From assembly GCF_004193775.1 (NCBI RefSeq), contig NC_041019.1, forward strand, positions 14,293,020-14,357,019: a stretch of 64,000 nucleotides of DNA, written 5' to 3'. The notes under the pieces are model-generated. The model was not told where the DNA came from, did not search any database, and was given only the letters and a program-made list of their open reading frames with translations. The DNA comes from Glycine soja (taxonomy: Eukaryota; Streptophyta; Magnoliopsida; Fabales; Fabaceae). The first letter of the stretch is position 1; each line of letters begins with the position of its first letter. This document shows positions 35,116 through 46,615 of the stretch, one piece after another. Position numbers and translations under genes: made by a program.

Positions 35116-35641
35116 TTATTGGAAATCTCAAGAACCGGTGGTTGCTTGGGGACTGGATGTAGGCACGGGTTGTTGCCAAACCAGTATAAATCTTGTGTTT
35201 GTCTTCTTCTTCCTTACACTCTTTATTTTCCGCTGAGTACTTTTTATTTCCGCTTTACTTTTGTCTAAGTTATTGTTTCTGTTCTTTAATTTCTCATAAC
35301 TTAGTTGTAAAGCCTAATTGAATCTAGTAACATTAAGAAGGATAAATTTTTAATTAGTCAAGACACGTTCATAATTAATTCAACCCCCCCTTCTTAATTA
35401 TTTCGAGGCCACTTGATCCAACATATAATGCATATAAAATTGCATTACCACTTGACTATGGTGTGAGCAACACTTTTAATATTACTTACTTGACTCTTTG
35501 TGATGTAGGTACCTTTGACATCAATTCAAGGGTGAATTCTTCCCAAGAAAGAGAGTACGATAGAGGACTATCCAAGAAGGAAGAGTTTGACTTAGGTGGG
35601 CTCAACATGGATGGACCAATCACTTGAGTAAGGAGTAAGAG

Positions 35642-36178
35642 ATTTCAAGAAGAGTTTGGCGAGAGACTAAATTTTCTCATAGAGGAAAGAAAAGAAGAAG
35701 CAAAACTCATTTATTTTAGTCAACTTTTAGAATAAGATTTATTTTCATTTTTAATTGTATTTTTGGGCCTATTTAGGACTTGCAATGGGATGCTACCTTT
35801 TGTTATTATTATTTTTAAGTCTTTTAGTTAGTAGATTAGTTATTAGGCCTTAGGCCTAATTTAGGATTATTAGTAGGAATTATATATAGACTCCTTAAAC
35901 ACTTTGTTGGCAGTTTTGATGAAATTTTCATATTAGACACAGTTAAGAGAGTGCCTCTCTTAGTTCTTGTGTGAAACCTTAGGTTCTTATCAAAGAATTC
36001 TATTCTTTGTGGCAAATCATCCTCAACTTATCAATCTCCCAAGATTGTGGTGTTGTTCTTTCCATCTTCTTCTCTAACTCCTTTTTTTCCTTTTATTTTT
36101 CCTAATTTCATAGAGCTCCAAATTGGTTTCCCAGTTTGCTGAATCTAAATATTGGATCCACAAATTAGGGTTCCATCA
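35642..36178 (+). repeat. Right LTR of F
   Basis: About 537 bp, matching the left LTR. The sequence entering it still encodes the element's C-terminal tail (SKRFQEEFGERLNFL), so either the LTR overlaps the coding region or the true boundary is slightly downstream. Confidence 0.65.
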
Positions 36179-36830
36179 ATATGGGTGATTGTTGATAGGT
36201 TAGAAAAGTGTGTTCACTTCTTACCTATTAACATAAGTTATTGGTCGGAAAAGATGACTCAACTGTACATCAAAGAGATTGTCTGGTGGCATGGAGTGCT
36301 TTCTAGCATTATTTCTAACTGAGATCCAAGGTTTACCTCAAGGTTTAGATAGGGTTTGCAAAAGGATTTGGGAACTAAGCTGAGACTTAGTTCGACTTAT
36401 CACCCACAAACAGATGGATAGTCCGAGAGAACGATCCAATCATTAGAAGATTTGTTGAGGGCTTGTGTCATGGATTGCCTTGGGAGTTGGGACGAGGTTT
36501 TACCTTTTATGGAATTCACCAACAACAACAATTATCATGTTAGCATTGTATGATAAAAGGTGTAGGACACCTCTTTGTTGGTATCAAGATGGTGTGAACA
36601 TGGTTGTGGGGCCATGGTTCTTACAATGGACTACAAAGAAGATCAAGCTTATTCAAGAAAGAATGAAGGCATCAAAAAGTAGACAAAAGTCATATGCAAA
36701 TAAGTGAAGGAAACCGCTAGAGTTTGAAAAGGGTGATCATGTGTTCTTGAAGGTTACATCGATGAATGTAGGAAAGGCAATCATGATGAGGATCAGACAA
36801 GGTCCAAGAAAATATGCCATTTAGTTTTTT
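36179..36830 (+). pseudogene. Integrase core fragment of chromovirus G
   Basis: Reads WVIVDRLEKCVHFLP, DPRFTSRF (second catalytic Asp region) and LSSTYHPQTDG followed by a stop and SERTIQSLEDLLRAC (catalytic Glu region), then EKGDHVFLKV. At least four in-frame stops break it. It continues the 20195-20269/29905-29983 piece. Confidence 0.75.
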
Positions 36831-37255
36831 TTATATAAAGTTGTAATATTTAGTAAGGCATAATAAAAGTGGTTGTTGGCTTGCATGCAAATTAATAAGC
36901 CTCTAAGTTGATTAAATTCTGCCATTATGAGTCACATTATGAATAGGGATTTTTGATATGCCTTAGGACAACTATATATACTTCACAATTTTATCAATGA
37001 AATCAGGACTTAGATTTAGAAGAAATTAGAATTTAGATTTGTGCTAAGTGTGAGAGAATTTTTCTCTCTTGGTTCTTGTATAGAACCTTATGTTCTTATC
37101 AAATAATTTCTATTCTTTGTGGTGAGTTCTGCTCAACTTATCAATCATTAGGGATTATGGCGTTGTTCATTTCCATTTCTCACCTCAATGTGCTTTTCCT
37201 TTTCTTCTACCAAATTTTCCTTTAATTTTGGGTCTGTTAAGATGCTGGATTGTGA
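36831..37255 (+). mobile_element. LTR-like insertion related to F LTR
   Basis: It interrupts the G pol tail. The segment about 37055-37200 (TTTCTCTCTTGGTTCTTGTATAGAACC, GTTCTTATCAAATAATTTCTATTCTTTGTGG, TCAACTTATCAATC) matches the second half of the F LTRs. The first half is diverged. Boundaries are approximate and no duplication was identified. Confidence 0.5.
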
Positions 37256-37640
37256 TCCATGAAAAAGGATCCTCATTAGGTCAAGTCCAGGAAGCTTACC
37301 CCTAAGTTCCTTGGACCTTATCAGATTCTCAGGTGTGTAGGTCCTGTAGCTTATGAGATGGATTTGCCACCTTTCTTAGCAAACCTACACAATGTGTTTC
37401 ATGTTTCATAGTTGAGGAAGTATATTATGGATCCTAATGTCCTAGAACCGGACAGGGTGTAAGTGCATGAAGATTAGACCTATAAGACTCAACCCGCAAG
37501 GATAAAGGATCAAACAACTTAGAGGCAAGACCATCGATTTGGTTAAGGTAGTATGGAGCAGCACTATGGGATATATAATGTGGGAGCTTGAGGACAAGAT
37601 GCATAAGCAGTATCTGAATCTATTCCCTTGTAACTAAATT
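37256..37640 (+). pseudogene. C-terminal pol tail of chromovirus G
   Basis: Frame-shifted remains: KFLGPYQILRCVGPVAYEM and LHNVFHVS (integrase C-terminal domain), then KQLRGKTIDLVKVVW and WELEDKMHKQYLNLFP, the chromodomain-like tail of Tekay-type elements. Confidence 0.65.
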
Positions 37641-38603
37641 TTTTAGGACACAAATTTTCTTGTTAGGGAGTATTGTAACATTGTGTTTAATTAATTGATT
37701 GTTCAAGCGATTTTAATTAAATTATAAGAGAAATTAAATTAAATTTAAGTACTTGAATGAATTAATGAACAAATTTGGTGATTTGATTTTATGTGCATAG
37801 GTGGCTGGCGAGTTTTTAATGTTTTGAGATTTTCGTTTATGTTTGGGGAGGTGGGTGCGTATTGTAAGGCTTGGGTGTGAAAAGGAGGAATGACAAGAGT
37901 CGTAAACTCTCCTTCTACCCTCAAAAATCTAAAACCCAAACAAAAAAGGCTTTATTTCTATTCTCTTCTTTCTCTCCAAGAAAATCCATTCCTTGAAGAG
38001 TTGAGAACTTCGTTGTCTTGTTCAAAGAAGGTTTTTTTCTCTTCTCTTTAGTGGTCATTGGTTGTCCCTTTATGTGGTAAGCACCTCTCCTCCCTCTTTT
38101 ATATTCCATTTCATTTTTCCCTAGGGCACCCATGGGGTTCCATAGTAAAAGCTTAGTTTTTGGGTTTGAATCTGAATTTGGGTTAGTTTTGTGTATGGAT
38201 AATGACCTTGTAGTTTGAATTGCTAGTGGAGTTAAAGAAAACTTCCTCCTTGGACTCAAAGTTCACTATTTCCTTATTTTTCTTTATCTCAAAGCTAGTT
38301 CCTTGGGTTTGATAGGTAAGCGAGGCTTTATCTTTTTCTATGCTTAGGTTGTTGTGAATTGGTTTCAAGGTTGCTTGAAAGTGAATCATGTTGTTAAAAA
38401 GGGACGTTTGAGGTTTTGAGTTTTGAAATTGGGGTTTTTGATTATTTGATAAATATTGATGAAAAGTTCCTATTTGTAAAGAGTTTTGATTTTGTTTGTG
38501 TATTGGAATTGATAGAAAAGGATTTGGGTTTGGGTTTGTTTTGGAATGATTTGAAAACCATGAGAGGCAATTTTATAGAATTTTGAAATTCTACAGAATT
38601 CGT

Positions 38604-38851
38604 GTCCATTGATCAGTTTCACCTCTATTGATCAATTTCACCTCTACAGTTTTGCATCCAGTAACCAGTTGTTTCACGTCTAGTGACCAGTTTCACGTAC
38701 ATTGACTAGTTTCGCGTCCAATGATCAATTTTGATTCTAATGACTAGTTTTGAGTCCAATAACTAGTTTCAAGTCCAATGACTAGTTTCAAGTCCAATGA
38801 CTAATTTTGAGTCAAGTGACTAGTTTTGAGTTCAATTATTAGTTTTAAGTC
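38604..38851. repeat. 19-bp minisatellite, ~12 copies
   Basis: The unit TCCAATGACTAGTTTCAAG is repeated with the period kept exactly at 19 bp over the last eight units and variants of A/T and C/G inside. The first units are more diverged, with one irregular stretch around 38643-38690. Confidence 0.8.
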
Positions 38852-39227
38852 TAGAAAATCAATTTTTGATGTGAATGTGATTTATGTTTGTTTTCTTTGT
38901 GTGAATTATATGTTTTGAGATCTTAATGAACTTACGATGATATAAGAGGTGATTGAGATATTGTTGTTTTATAATTAGAGTTGACTTTATGTTGAGATCA
39001 TGAGATTCACATTCATATGAGTTTTTGTGAGTTGTTTTCAAGAATTTGAGGTGTTGGAATGTCTTTCTATGCTTATTGAACTATATGTGGGTTCATGAGT
39101 AAGATGAATGTTAGTCGGTGAATACGACTAACTTTTGTGTATAAAACTTGTGTAAATTGTATCAAACTCCTCCAATTTATGGTTATTTTGTAGTATTGGA
39201 ATTACTTTTTGTTAAAAGATACTCCCA

Positions 39228-40574
39228 TTTTGTGTGTTTAATAATCATTTCCTCTCAATTTCAGGTTAATTAGGCAAGTTTGTGAAGTGCTGATTTTCAT
39301 CCTCTCGCTAAGCCAATCTTCTGGCTTAGCGAGCCATCCGCTGAGCGCAACACTCCTCGGCTGAGCGCGAGGAAGAATCTGGAAGAAGGATGAGCTGTGC
39401 ATGTTTGCTGAGCGAAGGGTCATCTTGCTAAGCGCACCGCTTCAGTCCATCCACTGAGCAAGAAAAGCATGCGCTAAGCCGAAATCCACTAATGCACGCT
39501 GAGCGGTCCATAGTCATGCTAAGCGCGCTAGCACAAACAAAGCCACCTATTTAAGCCTGAAATCAGATTTTGGAGAGGAGTTTTGGGAAATTCTCGAAGC
39601 TTTTGCATGTTTAGAGATTTCTAGAGAGGGAAAGGTCCAAGTTCCAAGGATTTTGGCCATTTTCTCGAAGAGCTTCTACATGTGAGAGATTCTAGAGAGA
39701 GAAGGTTCTGAATCTAGAGAGTTTTGAGAGATTTTGTTGTGCGAAGACCTGCAGAGAACGGAGCTTGAAGAGGAAGTCGTCCTTAGAGCTTGAGATGAGT
39801 TTGTGAGTGATTGCGAGGTTCTAGAGGTTGAGGAGACATCCCCACTACTTGTATTTCTTTAATCCTTCATTTTTCTCTTCTCTTTGTTGTAAAGGAAGCT
39901 TCCAAGATATGGAGAGCTAAATCCTCTGTTGGTTCTTCCTCATAGGTACTTGATGTAAACACCTGTATATCTATTTAATGATGTTTTATGTGTTCTCTGT
40001 GCTATCAGTACGTCATTTCAGTGTGCTTTTGCCTTGATCATGTAGATGCATGCTTTGTTAGGATCATTCAACAGTGGAAATGGTCTGATTCTTAGAACTT
40101 GATAGGATAAGGCTAGTTTATCGTATTATCACGAGGGATCGGGGTACGGTAACCTAGTTGTTTATATGTTCTTCTTAATGTGGTTCTGGTCGAGTTTAGT
40201 CCAACAAGAGGAATCTGAGGACGATGCTTGATCAGGATTAGGCTAGACTATCATGAGGAATCGAGGTTTAGCATTTCAGGAGACACCATAGAACACATGA
40301 GCATTGTTAAGTAGAGAATATCCTTTTAACATCAGGCACCTAATAGGAAGACCAGCGTGTTGTCTGCTTGTCTTTACACATCATTACTTAAGTGATTTTC
40401 CTTTTAATAGTTAGTTTACATACCTGTTCATAGTCAACACATTGTTTTTCATACTAGACACCTATTCACTTAATACAATTTTACCAAGTAACACAAGTTC
40501 CCCGAGAGTTCGATACTTGGTTCTTACCATTTTATACTACTTGTGTGATCCGGTGCACTTGCCGCGACCGAACA
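39228..40574 (+). mobile_element. LTR-like insertion H with CTAAGC/CTGAGCG motifs
   Basis: GC-richer block from about TGTGTTTAATAATCATTTCC to ...GACCGAACA. It has a run of about nine (G)CT(A/G)AGCG-type motifs (39304-39535) including a perfect hairpin, and a distal CCGAGAGTTCGATACTTGG and CCGGTGCACTTGCCG segment like the end of Athila-type gypsy LTRs. It is read as a solo LTR inside the G LTR. No target duplication was found, so ends are uncertain. Confidence 0.5.
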
Positions 40575-41644
40575 ATGCACATATAAATGGTATATTTATG
40601 ATATTAGAACATCTTATGATGTTGAGATTGGTGAATTAATTTGTGATGACATATGATATTGATTTGAATGATCATAACATGCATGCATTGATGAATAACA
40701 TTGCATGTGAGTAGACACATAAGTTGGAGGTGCTAAGAAGGCCCTCAACTTAATATTGGAGGTTGTCGTAGTGGCTAACGTTGACGGATGAGTGGGTAAA
40801 TCCCTAGATAGGTTAAGATGTTTGCAAGCCTTATCGAGGTAAACCACTTCCCATGTTCATCCATTTTCAATAAAATTATACTTCCTTCACAGGGTTAATT
40901 CGAGTCTCCTTGAATGATCAGATCATAGAGTGCGACTTTGTTAAGGGATGTACTTGGATTAATTGATCAAAAGGTGAAATCTTCCAGAAGTAAAAAATTA
41001 GCATGAGATAACATGATAGTTTGTCATGTGCATTAATAATTGTGACTTGAGAATGATGTGTTACTTGAGGAGTTGTATTAGCACATGGTTGTTGGAAAAA
41101 AATGAAGGATTTCTATATCTTTTTCAACATTGTGACCTTAAATTTCTATTTATATGTTGTTTTCTTTCAAAATTAGATTACCCACGCGTTTTCAGTTGAA
41201 CTGTGATGATTGTGTCATTTGACACTAAAGCAGATTATGATGTAGTTTTTAAGTAGCATGTAACTCATGGTGGATATGGACTTGGTGACGAGACTTGACC
41301 CATGGTCTTTTATTTATGTTTTGTCTTAGTGGGGACTAGCTTAGGGTTTATGTATATTCATGGATTTATGTTGTATTTATTCCCTTAATGGGACACTTGA
41401 GATTTGTTTGGAGATTTTTTCGTGATGTTTTGATGATGTAGTGCCTTGAGGCACACACCCCTTTATGCTTGACGACTTCAGAACCTTTTATGGGTGATGT
41501 TTATATGACACACTTGTATTCATAAAAAAGAATTTATAGTATTTGCATTATTTAAACTAATTCAAGAGTTTTAAAAGGACTAAAAATCAATCTTTCCGCA
41601 TTAAGGTCTTAGTGTTTCATGTAATAATATTGAGGGTCGTTACA

Positions 41645-42289
41645 TTATGCACAAATTACATATGACTTTGCAAAGCAAAGGATTACTAGTTTTAGCACAA
41701 AGTATCATCCATATAATGATTTTAATAGACTATTATTTTGTTCATAGTTATAGTTTCGTTAACTTCTTTATGTCTTCTCTTCATTCTTTATATAGGCATT
41801 AAAGTACATAGATTCATTGTATGTTCGAGCCCTTGTAATTTATATCGCTATAATTTTGCTTTAAATACATGGGAACTTTGGCATGTAGCTACTTTAAATG
41901 TGTCTACAATTTTTAGGAGGAGAGAGAAAGTGTGAGTGTTCTTTATTTCCTAAAAAGTATTGACATTCTTTGAAAATGTGTAATCTTTTTTTGCATTTTA
42001 CCACTTTAGTCTTCTCCTTGTACTATGCCTTGTTGTGTAACAATGCTTTTGATTAGAAGTTGTACTTATACTCAGAGAAACTTTGTTTTTCATCAAATGT
42101 TTGAAATTCAAATGTAAGAGCATATTCCAAAAAAAGAAAAAGGAATAACGAAAGTGTTGAGTCAAAGGACATTTATGTCTTAAGACCAATCAAGACCCTT
42201 AATTATTTTCATTAGATGTAATAAATACAAAGGTTTAAAGTTGTGCCTTATGCGATGTCATTCTGTGCCTTACGTACATGTGTTTATAT
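41645..42289. other. Unassigned sequence
   Basis: AT-rich. I see no gene and no clear element. Confidence 0.4.
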
Positions 42290-43320
42290 TTTTAGACAAT
42301 AACAGAGATAAGCCATGATCTGATACAACATTAAAGACTGCATTTAACACTTCATGTTTGTGATTTGTTGTGGATAACTGTCTCACAAAATATTCTCCTA
42401 GGATTTGTCAAATCATATGAAGAATAAATAAAGTTCAAGATCTGGAAGTTGTCCAATAACATCAAAAGACATGTTCTGCCATGACAGACCTGCTTGACAA
42501 AAAGCAAGTGGTTTTTGCTGAAGTATTCTACACGAAAGCTAATTAGAGTGATTTTCCAACATGAAGAAGTACATGGATTTAATGCAAGCATTAAATATGC
42601 CAATGACCATAAACACCATGCGCAAGCTCAACTGAAGAAATATATTTGTTTAGAGACAACAAACACTTGAAGATGAAGATTTATACATACCAGAAGCTTT
42701 AAAGACATGGTTTACAAACCTACGTGCTAACATTCAATTCATTTTGTAAAAAGTTCTTTGTATAATCTTGTAAAGCTCTCAAAGCACCTTGAACACCTTC
42801 ATAGAAAAGACTAAGTGCTTAGATCATATATTCATCTTTAAGACGATAAGAGTTAGTCTGTGAGCAAATCAAACAACAAATCTTTTGATTTGTATAAAGC
42901 CAGCAGTGGCTTAGTAGGACAAAAAAATACTGGGTTATTTATTTCAAGCTTGGTGTAGAGCTTGTGATGTAGAGTTAAAAGTGGTAGTGACAAATACTTG
43001 TAACTTTGTGAAGTTAGTGGAACTTGATGCTTAGCTAAGAATTGAACGTAATCTCTCTGATAGAGACAAATTGATACAAATCTTGTGTCTTAGATGCATT
43101 ATATTTCTCTTTTGTTTTAAAGTGATCTAGAGTTTGAATTTGATCTTATTTAAAAACTCTTAGTTTTGCCAAATTTGTCTTTATTGTCTAAACTTGCATT
43201 TGCAAAAATCTATTATTTGTCTTACAAAATTATATTTCAGACGTTGATCTGGTTTTCTTGAAAAAGGCTTTAAAAATTCTTAATATCATAATTCAACTCT
43301 CTTTTTTGTGTATTTACTTT
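42290..43320 (+). mobile_element. Eroded copia-type LTR
   Basis: The distal part follows the order of LTRs A-D and I: a GTGAAGTTAGTGGAACTTGATG stretch, AATTGAACGTAATC, GATACAAATCTTGTG and finally AATTCAACTCTCTTTTTTGTG, equivalent to AGTGGAAC, ACTGGACGTAGG, CCAGTATAAATC and AATTCAACCCCCCTTC. No palindromes remain. It is clearly older than the others, and both ends are uncertain. Confidence 0.4.
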
Positions 43321-44259
43321 TATAAAAATTATAAAGAAATATAAGAGCAATTAAACCAAATATGGAATTCTGAGCTCGTTTTGCCTTGAACGAAGAAAAC
43401 TTAAGTGTATGTAAAAGATAATGTGCAAGTTTCCTTAAGGTGTTGGACAAAAAGGATAACACATTGGATGCTAGATATTTTCATAAAAGCATTGGATGCA
43501 TATTCAATTACTTAGTGCACTGGACGTTATTTCTTATGAAAGCACTAGATGAAAATCCACTTGTGCATGTTGGGTGTAAGCACATTTAAGACGTTTTTTT
43601 GCATCTAAGTTTAGGACGTTATACTTTTATATATACTTGTGGGATGCATGTAATAACCTACATACCTCATTAAAACTCATCAATTCATCAAACTTTAATA
43701 TCTTTGTTATCATCAAAACTATACTATTTTTTTGGGATTAGACATCTTCCATGCCTTTGGTTTGATTCAAAAGAATTTGAATTTATTCTAGTTGTAGTAA
43801 AAAATGGGACAATAAATTGTAGTAGAGATGGATACAAAAGCTGTGGATGAACAATTATATGAAAATGACAAAACATGTAATTTGACTAATTTGAAATATG
43901 TCCAACAACCATATGCAGCTAGCTCCAAGGTCTATATACGGATCCACATTCAAAGGAGTTCATTGCAAGAAAGGATAAAGATAGAAAATTCTAGCTTCTC
44001 AAAGAGAAAAATCTTAACTTCTAAATTGAATCTTTTTCGGCCAAAACACTTTAGAATTGGAGCTCACCTTCGACCCTAAATATATGTTTGTATTATCGTA
44101 AATAGATGTCACTAGCAATTTACACTTTCAAGAACATATTTGACATTTTTAGTTTTAAAGACTAATGTAACATCACCTTCTAATTTCTAGAATTAAAATA
44201 TCTATTTACTCGTTACAAAAGTTAATAAATTTATTATATATAATACTTTATAATTAAAT
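43321..44259. other. Unassigned sequence
   Basis: No gene recognised. A loose direct repeat based on GCA(T/C)TGGA(T/C)G occurs three or four times between 43450 and 43570. Confidence 0.4.
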
Positions 44260-45520
44260 AATAGTATGGTCTTGAGAAAAACCAACCCAGAGATGGTTGT
44301 TAGTGATTTGATGTTGAATGGAGAAGGAAGATGGAACGAAACACTCATTGAGGAAATACTAGACCTAGAAGATACGATGGTCATGTTTAGCATGCCACTT
44401 GCTAATCTCCAGGAGGAAGATGTGAGAATATGGAGACATAATAGGAATGACAAGTATTAAGTCAAATTAACTTATCATAACCTTAGGGAGAATATCTTGG
44501 ATACTTGTTAGCTTCATGTCCCAGGTGATTGGGGATTGATATGGAAAGCACAAATTCCTCCAAAGGTCAAGAACTTTGCTTGGATGGCATGTAGGGATTG
44601 CCTCCCTACAAGATTCAAGCTTCAAATGAGAGATATAGTTTGTCCTAGTTTATATATTTTCTGTGAAAACAATATCGAGAATTGCTAGCATGTGCTCATT
44701 GGGTATGAATTTGTGGAATCATGTTGGATGGAGAGCCCTTACTGGAACATTATTGATAACATTAGTGACAATGTTGAGAGCTTCACAGAATTGTTCTTTG
44801 CAACGTCTAGTAAACTGGTGGAGCAGGCTTTCAATATGTTTATCATGGCACTTTGGAGCATATGGAATAGTAAGAATGCCAAGTTTTGGGAGGAGAAGAA
44901 CTAGATTGCTACTCATGTTCACTTTCAAGCAAAAAGGTTCTGCAAGAATGGCAAAGTGTTTGCCAGAAAGGGAGAAATATCGATAGGACAACCTCTGATA
45001 GTGATCTTGAAGAATGGAAACCACCTGGGCCAGGGTTTGTGAAGTGCAACATTGATGTTGCTTATTTCCAAGAGCAACAATGGTGGGGGAAAGGAATGTG
45101 CATTCAGGACGATAAAGGTTGGTTTGTGAGAGCTACAATGAATATTAGACATGGAATGCCTGAGGTTCACGAGGGAGAAGCACTAGTCTTACTACAAACT
45201 CTGACATGGTTGAAGAATATGGACTACCAATATGTTGAAGTGGAGTTTGACTGCAAAAGACTCACTGATAGTCTTGATCGCAACATAATGGATGATTCTG
45301 AGTTTGGGATGATTTTAAATAAGTGTAAAAGGATCTTAATGTCTTGTCCAAACCATAAGGTTAGTTTGATAAGGAAACAAGCAAATTGCATTGCCCATTC
45401 ACTTGCAAGGGCATCAAAGTTATACGTTGGTCCATGGTCCATGATCCATTGATCAAGTTCCTGATGGGATTGTTCAACAGATAATTAATGAAATGAAATA
45501 AGTCTTTTGTGTTAAAAAAA
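44260..45520 (+). pseudogene. LINE remnant: zinc region and RNase H
   Basis: Upstream frame 44266-44460 belongs to the end of a plant LINE polymerase region (ending WRHNRNDKY). Then GDWGLIWKAQIPPKVKNFAW and RDCLPTRFKL correspond to the zf-RVT zone. An RNase H (RVT_3-type) domain is intact as a 188-codon frame at 44886-45452: VKCNIDVAYF, HEGEALVLLQTLTWL, EFDCKRLTDSL and VSLIRKQANCIAHSLARAS. Stops at 44458, 44684 and 44901 break the rest. A short A-run near 45515 may be the poly(A) tail. Confidence 0.75.
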
Positions 45521-45889
45521 TAGATAATAGTAGAAATATCTATATCCTAATGTCCATTAATAAAAAATTACCTTAGAAATAACTTTTAAAGTAACTATGC
45601 AAAAGTCGATATATAAGATGATATTTTAAGATTCTATTTTCTAGTTGTGTGGTCAAAATCAACTTCTACTTTCATCATCTCTTCCAAGATTATGTTCCAA
45701 TATTAGCAAAATTATTAGCAATTTCGTATTGGTTTAAAAATCTAATGCACAAAAGTTCTTCTATACATTTTCCACCAAACCTAGCAATTTTTGAAAAAAA
45801 TTACGCTATAATATTTATTTAATCAAAAATTAACTTAATAAAGCAAAAAAAAAAAACCAACCCTTTCTCTCTTGAAAAAATAAGAGGCG
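45521..45889. other. AT-rich, with one arm of a 26-bp inverted repeat
   Basis: No gene seen. 45756-45781 is the exact inverse of 51576-51601 on the other side of element J and its flanking leader. The similarity TTAGCAAAATTATTAGC (45712-45728) to the inverse of 51677-51704 is weaker. Confidence 0.6.
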
Positions 45890-46219
45890 ACAGGTTCTCC
45901 GCTCTTTTCATCAGCTGCACACCATCCTCCTCTCTTCGTTTTTTCCCCGCTCAAATTCCGACGTCACAATCGCCGCGACATCAGGCGATTCTCTGGCGCT
46001 TCTGCCGTCGCTTCAACATTCGGAATCTCACTCGCCAGCACCACTTCTTCTCCGCTGGAGTTCCAATATTCGCGCCTCGCTCTTCTCGTTACTCTCCGTC
46101 GGCGATTCCTCTCCGGCGAAGTGCGCACGATTGTTAACCTGCGCATATTGGTTCCTCTATTTTGCGTAATTGCATGAACACTATCGCGCGCACTTCCTTC
46201 TGGTGGAAGGGTGAGTTTC
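45890..46219 (+). other. Orphan GC-rich leader with splice-donor-like end
   Basis: This block is C/T-rich and far less AT-rich than its surroundings, in the manner of a plant 5' UTR or first exon. It ends GGTGGAAGG/GTGAGTTTC, a canonical 5' splice site, right at the J insertion. After J the sequence continues (51325-51540) with GTTTCTTGCTGTTGCTG, intron-like. No downstream exon or protein match was recognised, so it may be a gene fragment or the 5' end of a gene whose body is missing. Confidence 0.45.
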
Positions 46220-46490
46220 TGATACATCCAGCAGTGAGGATAGCATAAAAGAGTTTCAAACAGCAAAGCCCAAGAGGCAAGTTAACATTCCCACACATTT
46301 GAAGGATTACGTGTTGCAGACCTAAGCCATGCATGGGAAGAACGACTTCGAATCTCCAAGCTTCAACGAATAACTACTTAGCAGTTAGGATACCGTTATA
46401 GTTGTTACGAACGATGCCATTGTAACCAACTATAAAGGATGTAAATCACAGTGATAGACGCAAGCAATAACAAACACTTTTCTCATCCCT

Positions 46491-46530
<40 letters not shown>

Positions 46531-46592
46531 CCTTCTTCCCGAGCTCGTCTTCTTCATGGAGACTTACTGGGTCTCGAAGACCAGCACTAACA
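46220..46592 (+). repeat. Left LTR of J
   Basis: 373 bp. TATA box TATAAAGG at 46431-46438 and a CT dinucleotide run at about 46495-46527. The stretch 46220-46325 is the LTR copy of the end of the pol frame. A TGGTGCTTTCATTG primer-site-like sequence follows at 46594-46607. Confidence 0.92.
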
Positions 46593-46615
46593 CTGGTGCT
46601 TTCATTGTTGTGACT

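Larger units (their letters stand above)
33949..35423 (+). mobile_element. Solo LTR C (same family as A)
   Basis: 1,475 bp, TGTAGAAGCAAGC...GATCCAACA, with perfect duplication TATAA (33944-33948, 35424-35428). The interrupted F frame reads through cleanly if one duplication and C are left out. It has three palindrome pairs (34208-34450), a TATA box at 34551-34557, a stem-loop array (34762-35115), the CTTGGGGACTGGATGTAGGC block near 35144 and an AATTCAACCCCCCC block near 35379. Confidence 0.9.
29984..36178 (+). mobile_element. LTR retrotransposon F (Ty3/gypsy deletion derivative)
   Basis: LTR-like ends 29984-30486 and about 35642-36178 share sequence throughout (GGACTTG...TGGG, CTCCTTAAACACTTTGTTG, CTCTCTT(G/A)GTTCTTGT). 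A primer-binding site follows the left one. Gag, protease, the start of reverse transcriptase and the tail of integrase are visible, all broken. No convincing 5-bp target duplication was found, and the shared sequence at the left of the right LTR overlaps the coding tail, so the outer limits are approximate. It separates two parts of the G integrase and contains solo LTR C. Confidence 0.7.
20195..41644 (+). mobile_element. Composite: Ty3/gypsy chromovirus remnant G with nested insertions
   Basis: An old, 5'-truncated gypsy element reconstructed from separated pieces in one orientation. A piece of integrase zinc-binding region and N-terminal core is at 20195-20269 plus 29905-29983 (VGDYVTACLTSQKTK, then IPIWKWESTTMDFITQ). 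The rest of the integrase core is at 36179-36830, the C-terminal pol tail at 37256-37640, and the 3' LTR at 37674-41644. D and F interrupt it. Tail motifs (LRGKTIDLVKVVW, MWELEDKM) resemble the Tekay/Del chromovirus type. Many in-frame stops make it non-functional. The 5' half is not in the window. Confidence 0.7.
37674..41644 (+). repeat. 3' LTR of chromovirus G, with insert H
   Basis: Begins TGTAACATTGTG shortly after the end of the pol tail and ends GGGTCGTTACA, with TGTAAC/GTTACA inverted tips. It is 3,971 bp including H and about 2.6 kb without it. It includes a 19-bp minisatellite and AGGTGCTAAGAAGGCCCTCAAC-type LTR sequence near 40729. The 5' LTR is not in the window. Confidence 0.55.

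Noticed and set aside
40575..40579. ATGCA as a target duplication for H
   Set aside because: No matching ATGCA before about 39228; ends of H stay approximate.
45964..46266. 100-codon minus-strand frame over the orphan leader
   Set aside because: It crosses the LTR boundary of J, so it cannot predate the insertion, and has no recognised domain.
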